Below are positions 22,655 to 31,640 of a stretch of 64,000 bases of DNA, piece after piece. The stretch's first letter is position 1; each line of letters starts with the position of its first letter. Made by a program: the position numbers and the translations under genes. The stretch spans positions 64,501-128,500 of the forward strand of contig CAUJNA010000839.1 in assembly GCA_963377175.1 (NCBI GenBank), given 5' to 3'. The notes below the pieces were generated by a model. That model had not been told where the DNA came from. It did no database searches and saw only the letters and a program-made list of their open reading frames with translations. The stretch is from Effrenium voratum. Its lineage: Eukaryota; Sar; Dinophyceae; Suessiales; Symbiodiniaceae.

Positions 22655-24592
22655 CTAAGCAGTGCTGGAGGCAGCTACCAGGTGTTCCGGGCGCCAGGGC
22701 GCATCCATCGGACACAGCTGAATGCCTCGGCCTGACATTGCTAGGCCCGCAGGGCTGAAGCGTATGCGACTTTCAGGGCGATGGCTGAATCGGGCCAACC
22801 GACCTCTGCTGAGATCGTCTGCCCAATCATTGCACCTTCCTGGAACGTGCGTCGGCTGCAGCAGCACATTGTGAGCGTGAGCCCAGAAGGCTGTTAACTG
22901 CACGAAAAGTTGCAACGGCCAGGAGGTCGTGAACAACTTGTTAAGGCTTGCTTCCGTTGCGGAATTGTCCGTGCCTGAAGGCATGCTGAACGAGTAGTGC
23001 CCACCACCAATGTGGCTGTGGGTTGCTTGCAGTAGTGCTAACTGTGCCAGCGTCTCGAAACATGCGATGTACCGCTGTCCAGGCTTGACAAGGCAAGGCC
23101 ATACGGCCCGTATGTCCCGCATGTTCCAGGTTTCGGCAAGCCAAACCACTTGGGAGGATGTGATTGCCCAGCCCCCTATCCCTACCAAATCGTCTTCGGC
23201 ACACGCATCCGCGGCAGCCAGTGCTTGCAGCTGGTGTGGCCGCGCCAAGGGCTGAACGGGCGAGTGCTGAAAGCACAACGCCAGCCATGTAAGGCATTGC
23301 TGGCTTGACTTGGAAAGGCTAGTATATGGGTTATTGGGGTCCGCGATGCGCACCCACGTGGGTTTGCTAGTGCCGGGCACCCGCGGGATGTCCTGAGGGC
23401 AGTGCATGGTGCGACCTGAAATTTCCAAGATTTTGGAGCCCACTGTGATCCACAAGCCGGGAAGGCTATGGCTGGTTTTGAGATCCTTGTTCAAGGATGC
23501 TCTGAAGGCTGACCACATTTGAGGCGGTATCGAGTGCATCGAGCCTGGTGGGCTGTTGAGGTCCGAGTATAGTGGCGCTAGCCAGGATCTCAGATGCAGT
23601 GCAATGCTGGTGGCCCAAATGAGCAGGCCTATGCACTGCTCGAGTGTTTTGCGGAGTACCCGTCGGCTCCCCAGCAGTGCTTTGATCAAGGCGTCCAGCT
23701 TGGTCAGCTTAGCGGACACGAGCTGAATGGTGTCGTGGGAGAAGTTGATCTCCCAGCCGCACCAAACAAGGCTGTCCTGGAATTGCGCCTTTTTCCATGA
23801 AATTGGCGCCGCAATGGCGCAAAAGAAAAGCACCACCAAGGCAAACATATCTGGTGCGCTATCTCGGAAGAGTGCACACAGAAGGTCGTCCACAAAAAGG
23901 AAGGCTTTGTGGGGCTTCCAAGCCAGCAACCCATGCACCTGGCGAAGCAAAAAAGCGCCAGTGCGCTGCCACCAGAATGCCGAGAAACGGCCCCCAAAAT
24001 GGCACACTCTATAGTGATAGAGTTTTCCTTGAAAGGCGAATAGTAGAAGGCCATGCTCTTCAGGGCGGACCTGCACCTGTTTGCGTGCGGCTTTGAAGTC
24101 AATGCTGGCGCCCACGAAGGCGCCTGGAGTGTCCTCCGGCTGCGTGGACAGCGCCAGGTCCGATGCCATTGGCAGGCTCAGGCGCTCTGGTAGATGGCAT
24201 CTGGTATTCACTTGGCACACGGTGCTGTCCAGGACAAGGCGCGGCTCTTTCCCTTCTGCAAAAGCGACATTTAATTTGCCTACGGCAATGCCTAAGGGCC
24301 ATTTTTCCCGAGCCTCGGCGATGCTAAGGCCGGTTTCTACAATCCAGTTGTTGGCAATTTCATTGCGCAGCAAGCTTTGCACGGTTTCTGGTTCGTCCTC
24401 GGCCATCTTCCAGTTGCCCTCACAGATTTCCAGATCCGGCGGCAGGGCGGAGTCTGGCTTCTTTGCCGGCCATTGAAGGCTGGGTGGCAAGGCTGACACG
24501 GCTCCTGTCGGTACCCCGTGTTGCAGAAATGGCAGCAGGGCCAGTCTGCGGAAGAGTGCATTTCTGCTCCGTCGCAGGTTGGGAGCCTGCAA
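22655..24592 (-). CDS. Reverse transcriptase-RNase H of the DIRS-like element
   Basis: The frame has 645 codons and is intact. Residues ~60-330 form the RT: IDFKAARKQVQVRPEEHG carries the first catalytic Asp, followed by HFGGRFSAFWWQR and the YxDD-equivalent box FLFVDDLLC. Residues ~450-610 form an RNase H-like domain: AAADACAEDDLVGIGGWA (D, then D), CFETLAQLALL (the E), the GTDNSATEA segment (another D), and the C-terminal HVPGRCNDWADDLSRGR. RT plus RNase H without protease or DDE integrase fits DIRS-order elements, which copy RNA to DNA and integrate through a recombinase. The true start is unclear: residues 1-35 are probably read-through, and the upstream methyltransferase-like frame (25275-24337) appears to have been fused to RT before a frameshift near 24.5 kb. 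Possibly still enzymatically intact. Confidence 0.85.
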   Translation of the reverse strand: MQAPNLRRSRNALFRRLALLPFLQHGVPTGAVSALPPSLQWPAKKPDSALPPDLEICEGNWKMAEDEPETVQSLLRNEIANNWIVETGLSIAEAREKWPLGIAVGKLNVAFAEGKEPRLVLDSTVCQVNTRCHLPERLSLPMASDLALSTQPEDTPGAFVGASIDFKAARKQVQVRPEEHGLLLFAFQGKLYHYRVCHFGGRFSAFWWQRTGAFLLRQVHGLLAWKPHKAFLFVDDLLCALFRDSAPDMFALVVLFFCAIAAPISWKKAQFQDSLVWCGWEINFSHDTIQLVSAKLTKLDALIKALLGSRRVLRKTLEQCIGLLIWATSIALHLRSWLAPLYSDLNSPPGSMHSIPPQMWSAFRASLNKDLKTSHSLPGLWITVGSKILEISGRTMHCPQDIPRVPGTSKPTWVRIADPNNPYTSLSKSSQQCLTWLALCFQHSPVQPLARPHQLQALAAADACAEDDLVGIGGWAITSSQVVWLAETWNMRDIRAVWPCLVKPGQRYIACFETLAQLALLQATHSHIGGGHYSFSMPSGTDNSATEASLNKLFTTSWPLQLFVQLTAFWAHAHNVLLQPTHVPGRCNDWADDLSRGRLARFSHRPESRIRFSPAGLAMSGRGIQLCPMDAPWRPEHLVAASSTA

Positions 24593-25507
24593 GGCGCCAG
24601 TGTGATGGTCCTGGAGATTTCGGAGTGCAATGGCAGTGTTTGTCGGAAGGAACCTGTTTTGCTGACCCTTCCTATGCCTACCTGGGCAAGTTGCAGGGCC
24701 AGGGAAGGAGGGTATTCAGCGGTCAGAGTGCTGAGGTATACCCCTTGTTCTTTCACGCCTGCAATGCTTCGGTGCTTGTATGAGTGATTGCAACGGGCCT
24801 CCAGGGCCTGTATTTTCGAACTGTTGCAGCCGAACGCCCACGATTTGGAGAAGGCTTTATTGTGCCTGCAGGCGTCTACCCACACCAGGGCACATTGGTG
24901 ATCGCGTAGCATTTGGAAGTTAGCCTCTTCCAGCCAGGACATGGCTGATGGCGGTTGTTCCCAAATGCCTACGCCGCCTTTGGAGACCACTGCTCTGAAC
25001 AGGGCTCTGCCGCGGTCGTGAATGGTCTTGCTATCCAGCAGTTTCTTACGCTGCGAAGGCGAAAGGCCGGGGACCCCGTTCATGTACTGCGGCGTTCTCA
25101 AGGCTTTGGGCCCGCCAGGGCGTAGTTTGAGTCTGGAATATTCCTTGCAAGGCGGGGCAAGCATTATCAGGGCCACGATTCCTGACCAGCAGAGTCTGAG
25201 AAGGGCCTCGAAGATCCAGGATGTCGTGCGCAGTGTCTCCATCCAGATCAAAGGGCTCAAAGCAGTCAAGGCCAAGGCTAATGGCTGCCGATGTCACCGG
25301 GTGCAGCCTACCTGCAAACACGTCCAAAAAGAGCCTCTTTGAGGCTGAATGCAACGGTGATTCCGATGAGCTTGCCTGGGCGGGCGTGTGTGGCCTTGGC
25401 GACGCGCCTGGCTCGTTACGGCGCGCATAGGGCAAGGCTGGAGTCAGGGCAGCTTCCACCGGCATATGCAATGGTGAAAACGGCGCATGAGGCCCGCTGT
25501 GGGGCAA
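24480..25507 (-). CDS. Cytosine-C5-methyltransferase-like domain of DIRS-like pol (frameshifted)
   Basis: Two minus-strand frames carry one domain. Frame 25507-25046 holds motif I, KRLFLDVFAGRLHPVTSAAI, followed by CFEPFDLD. Frame 25275-24337 continues with LAPPCKEYSRLK (motif IV, Pro-Cys nucleophile), GIWEQPPSAMSW (motif VI position) and HRSIAGVKEQGVYLSTLTAE. A frameshift near 25.2 kb joins them, and a second near 24.5 kb leads into RT. In C5 methyltransferases the FAG motif binds S-adenosylmethionine and the PC cysteine attacks C6 of cytosine. Classical DIRS elements carry an N6-adenine methyltransferase, so a C5-type domain N-terminal to RT is notable. The ENV/ENP residue is replaced by EQP, so activity is doubtful. 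Motif assignment is my reading. Confidence 0.6.
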
Positions 25508-25561
25508 GGCCGGCCGCGGTTTGGCTGCCCGATCCTGTGCCGGTCCAAGATCCGGGCTATT

Positions 25562-26131
25562 TCACGTGTGTTTGTTGTGGTCCATGGCGGGGTGCTTTTG
25601 CTGGCAGCCCACTATGGCGCACACGTGGGCGAAATGGCACTGGTCGTTAGTGCAAATGCCCGTCTGGTAGCGCCGGCAGACCTCGCGCCCTTTATAGGTA
25701 GTGCACCACTCTGCTTTGGGCTTTGGCGATGGCGTGGCTCCTTTGGATTTACCCTTGCCTTTCTTGGTGGGGCGTGAAGGCACGCGGGCTGGCTTAAGGT
25801 CGCGCTTGGATCCCCTCTGCCGTGGTGTTGCGGGGCGTGGCGGTGCTGGCACGGATGGCTTGGATATTTTCGGGCGCAGCTGTAAGAGGCTGCGCACATC
25901 GTTTCTCATGTGCGTCAGCTCGTACAAGGCATCATCCAGGGACCATTGCTGCCCTAGAAGGTCGGATATGGCTGCCCAGAGCTTGCGATCAGCCGACAAA
26001 AGCTCTTGGGTATTCACCATACGAAGGCCAGGTCGGCTATCTTCTTGTCGAAGGCCTTGAGGTTCGACAGGCGCGCTGCTTGGCACAGGGCCGGGGCATT
26101 GCGAAACACGGTCTGGATGCGGGTGAGCCAC
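25562..26131 (-). CDS. Gag-like protein with CCCH zinc finger (C-terminal part)
   Basis: The frame has 189 codons; the likely functional start is MVNTQELLSADRKLW at about residue 38. After a helical region comes a long basic Pro/Lys-rich linker (RPTKKGKGKSKGATPSPKPK). Then comes CRRYQTGICTNDQCHFAHVC, a C-x8-C-x4-C-x3-H type CCCH zinc finger, with a second Cys/His set after it (VGCQQKHPAMDH). This architecture is what RNA-binding Gag-like proteins of dinoflagellate retroelements show. It lies between the upstream Gag-like ORF and the pol and probably packages the element RNA. Confidence 0.65.
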   Translation of the reverse strand: MAHPHPDRVSQCPGPVPSSAPVEPQGLRQEDSRPGLRMVNTQELLSADRKLWAAISDLLGQQWSLDDALYELTHMRNDVRSLLQLRPKISKPSVPAPPRPATPRQRGSKRDLKPARVPSRPTKKGKGKSKGATPSPKPKAEWCTTYKGREVCRRYQTGICTNDQCHFAHVCAIVGCQQKHPAMDHNKHT

Positions 26132-26409
26132 CCCGCTGACAGCGAGTGGTGCTCCACGGACATTTCTGGTGTGTCGTCAAAGAAGGCCTGACTCAGGAGT
26201 TGCAGTTCTGAGCGCACGGCTCGGGCCGACTTTGCTTCCATGCGCTCCTGGTATTGCCGTGATGAAAGGCGATATTGCCAGGGCACTTCAGGCCCTCGTG
26301 CACTAGGCTCAGAAGGCGGATGGATGGCGTGGTGTCGCTCACCTGGGTAATTGGATTTGAAGGTTTCCACCAGGCTGGACACGCGTTCGGATGTGAGCTT
26401 GGGTGGCAA
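26014..26409 (-). CDS. Gag-like ORF, middle segment
   Basis: The frame has 131 codons and reads MPPKLTSERVSSLVETFKSN, then PWQYRLSSRQYQERMEAKSA and AFFDDTPEMSVEHHSLSAG. It overlaps the zinc-finger ORF in another frame around 26.0-26.1 kb; the sense reading probably shifts from one to the other (ending FDKKIADLAFV, continuing MVNTQELLSADRKLW). Helical, no known enzyme motif. Likely the central part of the Gag-like protein. Confidence 0.5.
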   Translation of the reverse strand: MPPKLTSERVSSLVETFKSNYPGERHHAIHPPSEPSARGPEVPWQYRLSSRQYQERMEAKSARAVRSELQLLSQAFFDDTPEMSVEHHSLSAGWLTRIQTVFRNAPALCQAARLSNLKAFDKKIADLAFVW

Positions 26410-26439
26410 GTGCTCTGCCCAAGATGCTATTTGATTGGG

Positions 26440-26780
26440 CTAAATGCATGGCGACCTGGAATTGGCGGCCGGTTCGGGAGGCTCCGAGCGCAGGCTTAGC
26501 CGATGGCACTCGGCTAGGGCTTTCCTAAGGCGCGCTGCTGCCACACTGGATTCTGGATCCTCAATGTTGTTGGCTGTCCAGAAGTCCCTGGCAGAGACTA
26601 TGAAAGGCTGCAATTCTGCAATGGTGGGGAAGGCAAAGGCGAAGTCAGATGGACAGTCAGGGACCCGGGCTTCTGTCAGGACATCTTGGAGCCGATCGCG
26701 ATCCATGTGCTTCAGTAAGGCATGTTTGGAAGGCTGGTTTGATAGGAAAAAGATAGCTGCGGAATGTGTACAGTCAGTGC
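26440..26780 (-). CDS. Gag-like ORF, N-terminal segment
   Basis: The C-terminal half of a minus-strand frame (26440-27006) is protein-like: MDRDRLQDVLTEARVPDCPS, then FPTIAELQPFIVSARDFWTA and VAAARLRKALAECHRLS. It would precede the 26014-26409 segment in the same Gag-like product. No family recognised beyond that. Confidence 0.45.
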
Positions 26781-26960
26781 GGATGGCAGGTACTGGACTG
26801 GCGCATGAGCACTGCTGAGCCGCTGACTTCTCCCAGTGCATACCGGAAAAGGCGGATGGCGCGAAGGTACTGCGACAGCGTGCCCCCTGAAAATTTCCGC
26901 AGAGATGCTTCGACAAGGATCTGTGTGTTGCGAGGCTTCCAGGGCTTGCGCTAGCATGCT
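26775..26960 (-). pseudogene. Possible tyrosine-recombinase N-terminal remnant
   Basis: In a frame different from the listed long ORFs, the minus strand between two stops reads RNTQILVEASLRKFSGGTL, then SQYLRAIRLFRYALGEVSG. The SGGTLSQYLRAIRLF type of helix resembles the SAM-like core-binding domain of tyrosine recombinases, which DIRS elements need for integration. No catalytic R-H-R-Y domain follows, because the frame stops at about 26775. Either the recombinase is broken here or this is a Gag helix. Low confidence. Confidence 0.3.
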
Positions 26961-27009
26961 GCCAGCGACGCACGATTTGAGCATCAAAACCCATTCGGCA
27001 GTGCATTTG

Positions 27010-27803
27010 TCCTTCAGCGTGGCCTGCAGCTGAGCAGTTGATGAAGGCTCAGGCGGGCGAACAGGGCCATATGGCCTGGGCAGTGCAGGCCTGGCGCTGA
27101 ACACGCGGCGTAAGGGCATCACTGCGATTGGCAGGCTGAGCAGGGGGCGAGCCTGACCTGGGCGGTCCTGGCTGGTGTGTGTCTGCAAGGCTAGACTGCG
27201 AGGCCAAGGCCTGCAGGGCGGCTTGGGCAGAGGGCAAGAAAAAGGGTCCACCCAGGACCTTGATGGAATGCACTCTGGAACTGGGCACCCTGGTTTCTGA
27301 TTTGCCACCGAGAGCCTGGGGCAAGGGGGCAGTGCTGGGTGGCTCCGCAGCTGAAAGCGGAGATCATTCACATGAGCTCGCACCGGGTAAGGTCTGACCC
27401 GACTGCTGTGATCCATGTTTGAGGGCAAGTCTGCTTGGTTGAGCCATGGTTTGGCTTTGGTAGTCGCTCCCGGCGATGTAGCTTCGGCGGCAGTTGCAGG
27501 ACGTGCGCCCAGAAGGCCTGACGACTTGTGTGGGCTGAAAGCCGGGTGGTCTTCTGCCATCTCTTCTGAAAGGCCATCGGGGGAAAATGAAAATGCTCTC
27601 CCCCAGAATTTCTTGCTGCGGTAAGGCATCGAGCCTAAATGCATGCAGGGCAAGTGGGTGGCATACGTACCTGCGACCTTCTGAGGTGTTGACCAGAAGG
27701 CTCGTTGGTGTACCTGCGCCGCAGCAGCTTCAATGTTCAGGCCGCAACATTTGGGCAGACGGGTGATACACACGCCATGCCTGTTTTCTTGCATCTGCTG
27801 CAT
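27010..27803 (-). CDS. Pro-rich ORF of the DIRS-like element
   Basis: This is a long open minus-strand frame (part of 26712-27803) rich in Pro, Ser and Arg, ending near LQATLKDKCTAEWVLMLKSC. The C-terminal ~50 residues look like real protein and may run by frameshift into the possible recombinase segment; the Pro-rich part may be only an open shadow. Function not recognised. Confidence 0.3.
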
Positions 27804-28328
27804 ACGGATCGGTCATGATGAGGGCCAACGCACTGTGTAGACTGCACATGTAATGCGATGGGTTGCAAAAAAGGGCCAAGGCTTCACCGAAAACATTTCC
27901 TAAGTTACAAGAAAGTGAAAAGAGTGCACTGCTGAAGCTGAATAGTGCGGTCAATGGCACAGGGCAAGGCATCAGTACATGGCAACATTGGGTTGCATGG
28001 TGCGAAGTGTGCGTATCCTCGAACAGGGGAATCCTGTCGTTGATGATGCGGCCGCAGGCTGAGTGGAAAGGGCAGGGCGATGACGCACAAGGCAATGCGC
28101 AGCACACTCGGGATTGGTCATCCAGGTACCACGCTTTGGCGACCCCTCCCACTCGCGCAGCCTTCATAGTGCAGGGCAGCCGCATGGCATTTGGCCAGGG
28201 CTGCGCGGGCTTGCGGTAAGACTGCCGTTCATTGCGTTTCCAGCAGGAGTCAATGCTGAAGGCGTGATGGTCTTCGTGAATGCGCGTGGCACACGTGGGG
28301 GGGCTCCTGAAGGGCAAATCGTAGTAGT

Positions 28329-28793
28329 TCATCCACCAGCTGCCGTCTGCAGGTCAGGCTTGGGCTGTGGGGGCCAGTCACAAGGCGGGCTCAGGGCTGC
28401 CTTGGGCTGGGGCCCTGGCGGAGGCCTCTGTGGCTCTGAAGGCAATGGCCTTGGCTTGGGCGCCACCTTGGGAGCCGCCTCTTGCTTGGCCGGCAGGGCA
28501 TCGTCTGGCAAGTCCGGGGCGTTGGGCCAATGCGGAACTGAAGGCGAAGGACGAGGCTTTGGTACCTCGGTTGAGGCGGCCTCTGGATTTGCCGGCAGTG
28601 CGTCTTGAGGAGTCTCCGGTGCGGGTGCTGAGTCTGCCGGCGGGGCTTCGGGAGGCAGCTCGGGCGCGAGCTGGTCGGCCCAAGGCTTTTCACTTTTGCT
28701 GCAGAGCTGATACAAAAAATAATCTGCCCTGGCAGGGTCGAAGAGATTCACCAAGGGCGGCTCTTCAGTGCAAGCCTCTGGAAGGTCGTTCAC
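28329..28793 (-). CDS. Pro/Ala/Glu-rich ORF, possible Gag N-terminal region
   Basis: This 154-codon frame starts MNDLPEACTEEPPLVNLFDP. Residues 45-150 are a PEAPPADSAPAPETPQDALP-type repeat with an imperfectly repeated DALPANPEAA / DALPAKQEAA. The low-complexity Pro-rich sequence resembles disordered Gag linkers. First ORF on the pol side of the 29.2-29.8 kb ORF. Confidence 0.4.
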   Translation of the reverse strand: MNDLPEACTEEPPLVNLFDPARADYFLYQLCSKSEKPWADQLAPELPPEAPPADSAPAPETPQDALPANPEAASTEVPKPRPSPSVPHWPNAPDLPDDALPAKQEAAPKVAPKPRPLPSEPQRPPPGPQPKAALSPPCDWPPQPKPDLQTAAGG

Positions 28794-29198
28794 GCAAGGC
28801 TGTAAGCATGGCGGTCAAGGCTGCTTGGTTCTCTTCTGTCATGCTGGAGACAATGCCCATCAGGTCTGGCACTGATGAAGGCACCTGGTCCGGCATGCCG
28901 AAGGCAAACGAGTGGGGCCGAGCAGGAGCGTGGCGTGTTGCACACTGCTGAAATGGCGACAAACACAAGGCAGTGGTGGCAAAGCGAGTGCACAAATAAA
29001 GCAGCCAGTCTGGGGCACGTGATGACAGGGCTGCTGGAGAGCCGGCGCGAGCCGGTCATAATGCCAATGCACAACAGCCATAAAGTGGCATGGATGTGAC
29101 ACATCTGCCAGATCAAGGCTACGGCAGAATGTGCCTGAGTCTGCCAGTTGACAGTGCTTGTCGAAGTGGGTGTCAAGCAAAGCGCAAGGCACACACTT

Positions 29199-29789
29199 TT
29201 AAATCTGTGAGCATGAAGTAAGGTCCACTGGTTCGTGAGAGTGCATCTCCAAGGCTGGCAATGCGGGCAATGCAGTCTGAAGACGCACAATGATGAATTC
29301 AAGGTCTTCAAGGCTGGACAAAACCGCATTCATGGGGCCAGCACAGGCGTGCAAAAGTGAAACTAAGGCTGCCTCTGAGTGCTCGTGCCAGCGGTGCTGT
29401 ACTGCGAAGTTCCTGAAGTTAGGGTCGCTGGCAGCTGTCAGGAGGCCTCTGGCTGGATGACTTGAGGCCTGGCCAAAGAAGCATGCTGTAGGTTTGCTCC
29501 AGTCAAAAGCGGAGGCGAACAAGGCAAGGCTGTTCACGGTAAAGATCTGGCTCTGATTGGCATATGCAATGGCAAAAGCACACAGTGTCAAAAGGCGGGC
29601 AATATGCACTGAGTCCTCGTGAAGGCCAATTCGCAAGATGATGAAGTCCAGGTAATGGCGAAGGTGATTCAGCAGGGCAATCTTGCGTTGCCTGGCAAAA
29701 AATGTGTCTGCCCAGCATGCAAGCAGGCTAATCCATTGCTCCACCAATTCAGGGCAGGGCTGAATCTCGCGGGCTGAAAGCGCCATCAC
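29199..29789 (-). CDS. Hypothetical helical ORF of the DIRS-like element
   Basis: This 196-codon frame contains LACWADTFFARQRKIALLNH, LTLCAFAIAYANQSQIFTV and VSLLHACAGPMNAVLSSLED. It is hydrophobic-helical, without a known motif. It could be a 5' ORF of the element or non-coding sequence that happens to be open. A similar 99-codon helical frame lies at 29985-30284 on the same strand. Confidence 0.3.
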   Translation of the reverse strand: MMALSAREIQPCPELVEQWISLLACWADTFFARQRKIALLNHLRHYLDFIILRIGLHEDSVHIARLLTLCAFAIAYANQSQIFTVNSLALFASAFDWSKPTACFFGQASSHPARGLLTAASDPNFRNFAVQHRWHEHSEAALVSLLHACAGPMNAVLSSLEDLEFIIVRLQTALPALPALEMHSHEPVDLTSCSQI

Positions 29790-30373
29790 AGCGTGTTGAG
29801 CGAAAGGGCTGTGGTGTCAAGGCACACTGTGGTAAGCGCCAAGGGCTGGGATCTGCTGGGGTCCCGGCCTGTTGCGCCGACCTGGCGGAGGCGTCTCACA
29901 GTGATGGCTCAAAGGTTGACAAGCATGTGTCGTGAGATGCGCAGATGGCACGCCGTGCTTTTCTCGGCAAAGAGCAGTGCCCCATCATGCGAGGGCATGG
30001 TATGCAAAAGACACCCAGTGCTGTACAGATTCCACAAGGCATGACAATGCACGGATGCCCTCGATCAGGGTCAGGGCAACAAGGCAAACGGCGGTGACAT
30101 GGCATAAGAACTTAATGCGCAGAAGGACTGTGTAGAACTCGTCCAGCATAACCTCAAGGTCCAAGTAGCTTCTGGCTAATGTGGTGTGGATGGCGTCTAA
30201 GGTGTCTTCATCACACTCCATGGCACGAAGGGCAAGGCGTTGGGTCGGAGTGTGAACGAGCGCTATGCCAGTGATGCAAAACAAATTTCCGACTGATGGC
30301 CAAGTGTGAATGCAACGGTATTATCATGCGCCGGTATAAAAAGAAAAAACAGGGCCTGGAGAGCAGGGCTTAT

Positions 30374-31040
30374 GAAGGTCCCGGAGGAGCCTTAGTTGCC
30401 AAAGGCTCGTGGTGCCAAGGCAGCAACCCCGGAGGGAAGCCATTCAAGAGCGGACTCAAGAGCGGACTCAAGAATGCATGACTGAGGTCATGACTGAAGG
30501 CATTGCGCCTTGTGGAGGTCCCGGAGGAGCCTCAATTGCCAAGGCACGCTGTGCCAAGGCAGCAACCCCGGAGGGCTGCGATTCAAGAGCGGACTCAAGA
30601 ATGCATGACTGAAGTCACGACTGAAGGCACTGCGCCTTGTGGAGGTCCCGGAGGAGCCTCAATTGCCAAGGCACGCTGTGCCAAGGCAGCCACCCCGGAG
30701 GGTTGCGATTCAAGAGCGGACTCAAGAATGCATGACTGCGTGCGGTCATGACTGAAGGCAGTGCGCCTTGTGGAGGTCCCGGAGGAGCCTCAATTGCCAA
30801 GGCACGCTGTGCCAAGGCGGCAACCCCGGAGGGCTGCAATTCAAGAGCGGACTCAAGAATGCATGACTGAGGTCATGACTGAAGGCATTGCACCTTGAGA
30901 AGGTCCCGGAGGAGCCTCAATTGCCAAGGCGCGCTGTGCCAAGGCAGCAGCCCCGGAGGGATGCGCTCAAGGGCGGACTCAAGAATGCATGACTGGGGTC
31001 ATGACTGAAGGCATTGCGCCTTGTGAAGGTCCCGAAGGAG
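30374..31040. repeat. Tandem repeat array, ~126-140 bp unit, six starts
   Basis: Units beginning g(a/g)aggtcccggaggagcc start at 30374, 30514, 30641, 30772, 30899 and 31025. Each contains gccaaggcacgctgtgccaa (an internal palindrome), then accccggaggg, then gagcggactcaagaatgcat and tgactgaaggca. The array sits at the 5' end of the DIRS-like element (minus orientation), between the terminal repeat and the first ORF, where a promoter or RNA-packaging region would be. Confidence 0.92.
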
Positions 31041-31538
31041 CTTTAGTATACGGAGGGACAGGCGCACAGTGCAACACAGGCTTGAAAAGGCGCACGAATG
31101 CTGCAGGCGAGGTTGCCAATCACGTGCACTGAGGTAAGGTGCAAAACGGGCTCAAGGTCCAAGTGCATTGTCACAACTTTTGTTCATTAGCAGGTGGCGT
31201 TGAAGGCAAGGCTGTCACGGGGCAGGGCGTCTGCCGGCTGCATGTGCTTCACCACAGGCTGAGACAATTTTCACACGGTTGAAGGAATGCGAAGGCTGAG
31301 GCATCACGCTGTGCCAAGTGGTGGCAGTGCCGATGAAAAACCTTGCGTTTCGGCAGAATGTGGACAGGCCTGGGGCGTAGCGGCGGCTGAAAACCTATTG
31401 ACCCCAGCAGTGCTTTGCTTTGCGGTGCTGGCGCAACAGACACCAAATTGCAAGGCAAGTAAGGCCGGACACAAGAGCTGTGTAAACGGCGAGACACATT
31501 CCAAAGCACAGCAAGGCGTCCATGGCGGCGTTTGCGAT

Positions 31539-31640
31539 TCAAATGAAACCGCAGGTGTGGGTCAAGGCTAGGAGCAAAACGGCCACCGCGTAGTTCGATT
31601 CACAACATGCCCTAAACACAAGGGAAAAGAAACCCTAAGC
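31539..31640. repeat. DIRS split direct repeat, terminal copy (A1)
   Basis: This 102-bp terminus matches 22121-22222. It ends aaccctaagc, after which the LINE frame resumes (gtctactgca). Confidence 0.92.

Larger units (their letters stand above)
21698..31640 (-). mobile_element. DIRS-order (Ngaro/PAT-type) retrotransposon with split direct repeats, 9,943 bp
   Basis: Read on the minus strand, the right terminus (31640-31539, 102 bp) recurs internally at 22222-22121. The left terminus (21856-21698, 159 bp) recurs internally at 22381-22223, immediately next to that copy. The order A1 - ORFs - B1 - A2 - B2 is the split-direct-repeat layout of tyrosine-recombinase retrotransposons. The flanks are two halves of one LINE coding frame that rejoin as gtagac + acagcc with no target-site duplication, as expected for recombinase integration. 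Coding capacity: Gag-like ORFs, a cytosine-methyltransferase-like domain, RT and RNase H. Only a doubtful recombinase fragment is seen. Several frames are broken, so this copy is probably dead. Confidence 0.85.

Noticed and set aside
28367..28951. A 194-codon plus-strand ORF
   Set aside because: Antisense to the Pro-rich minus-strand frame of the DIRS-like element and without protein character.
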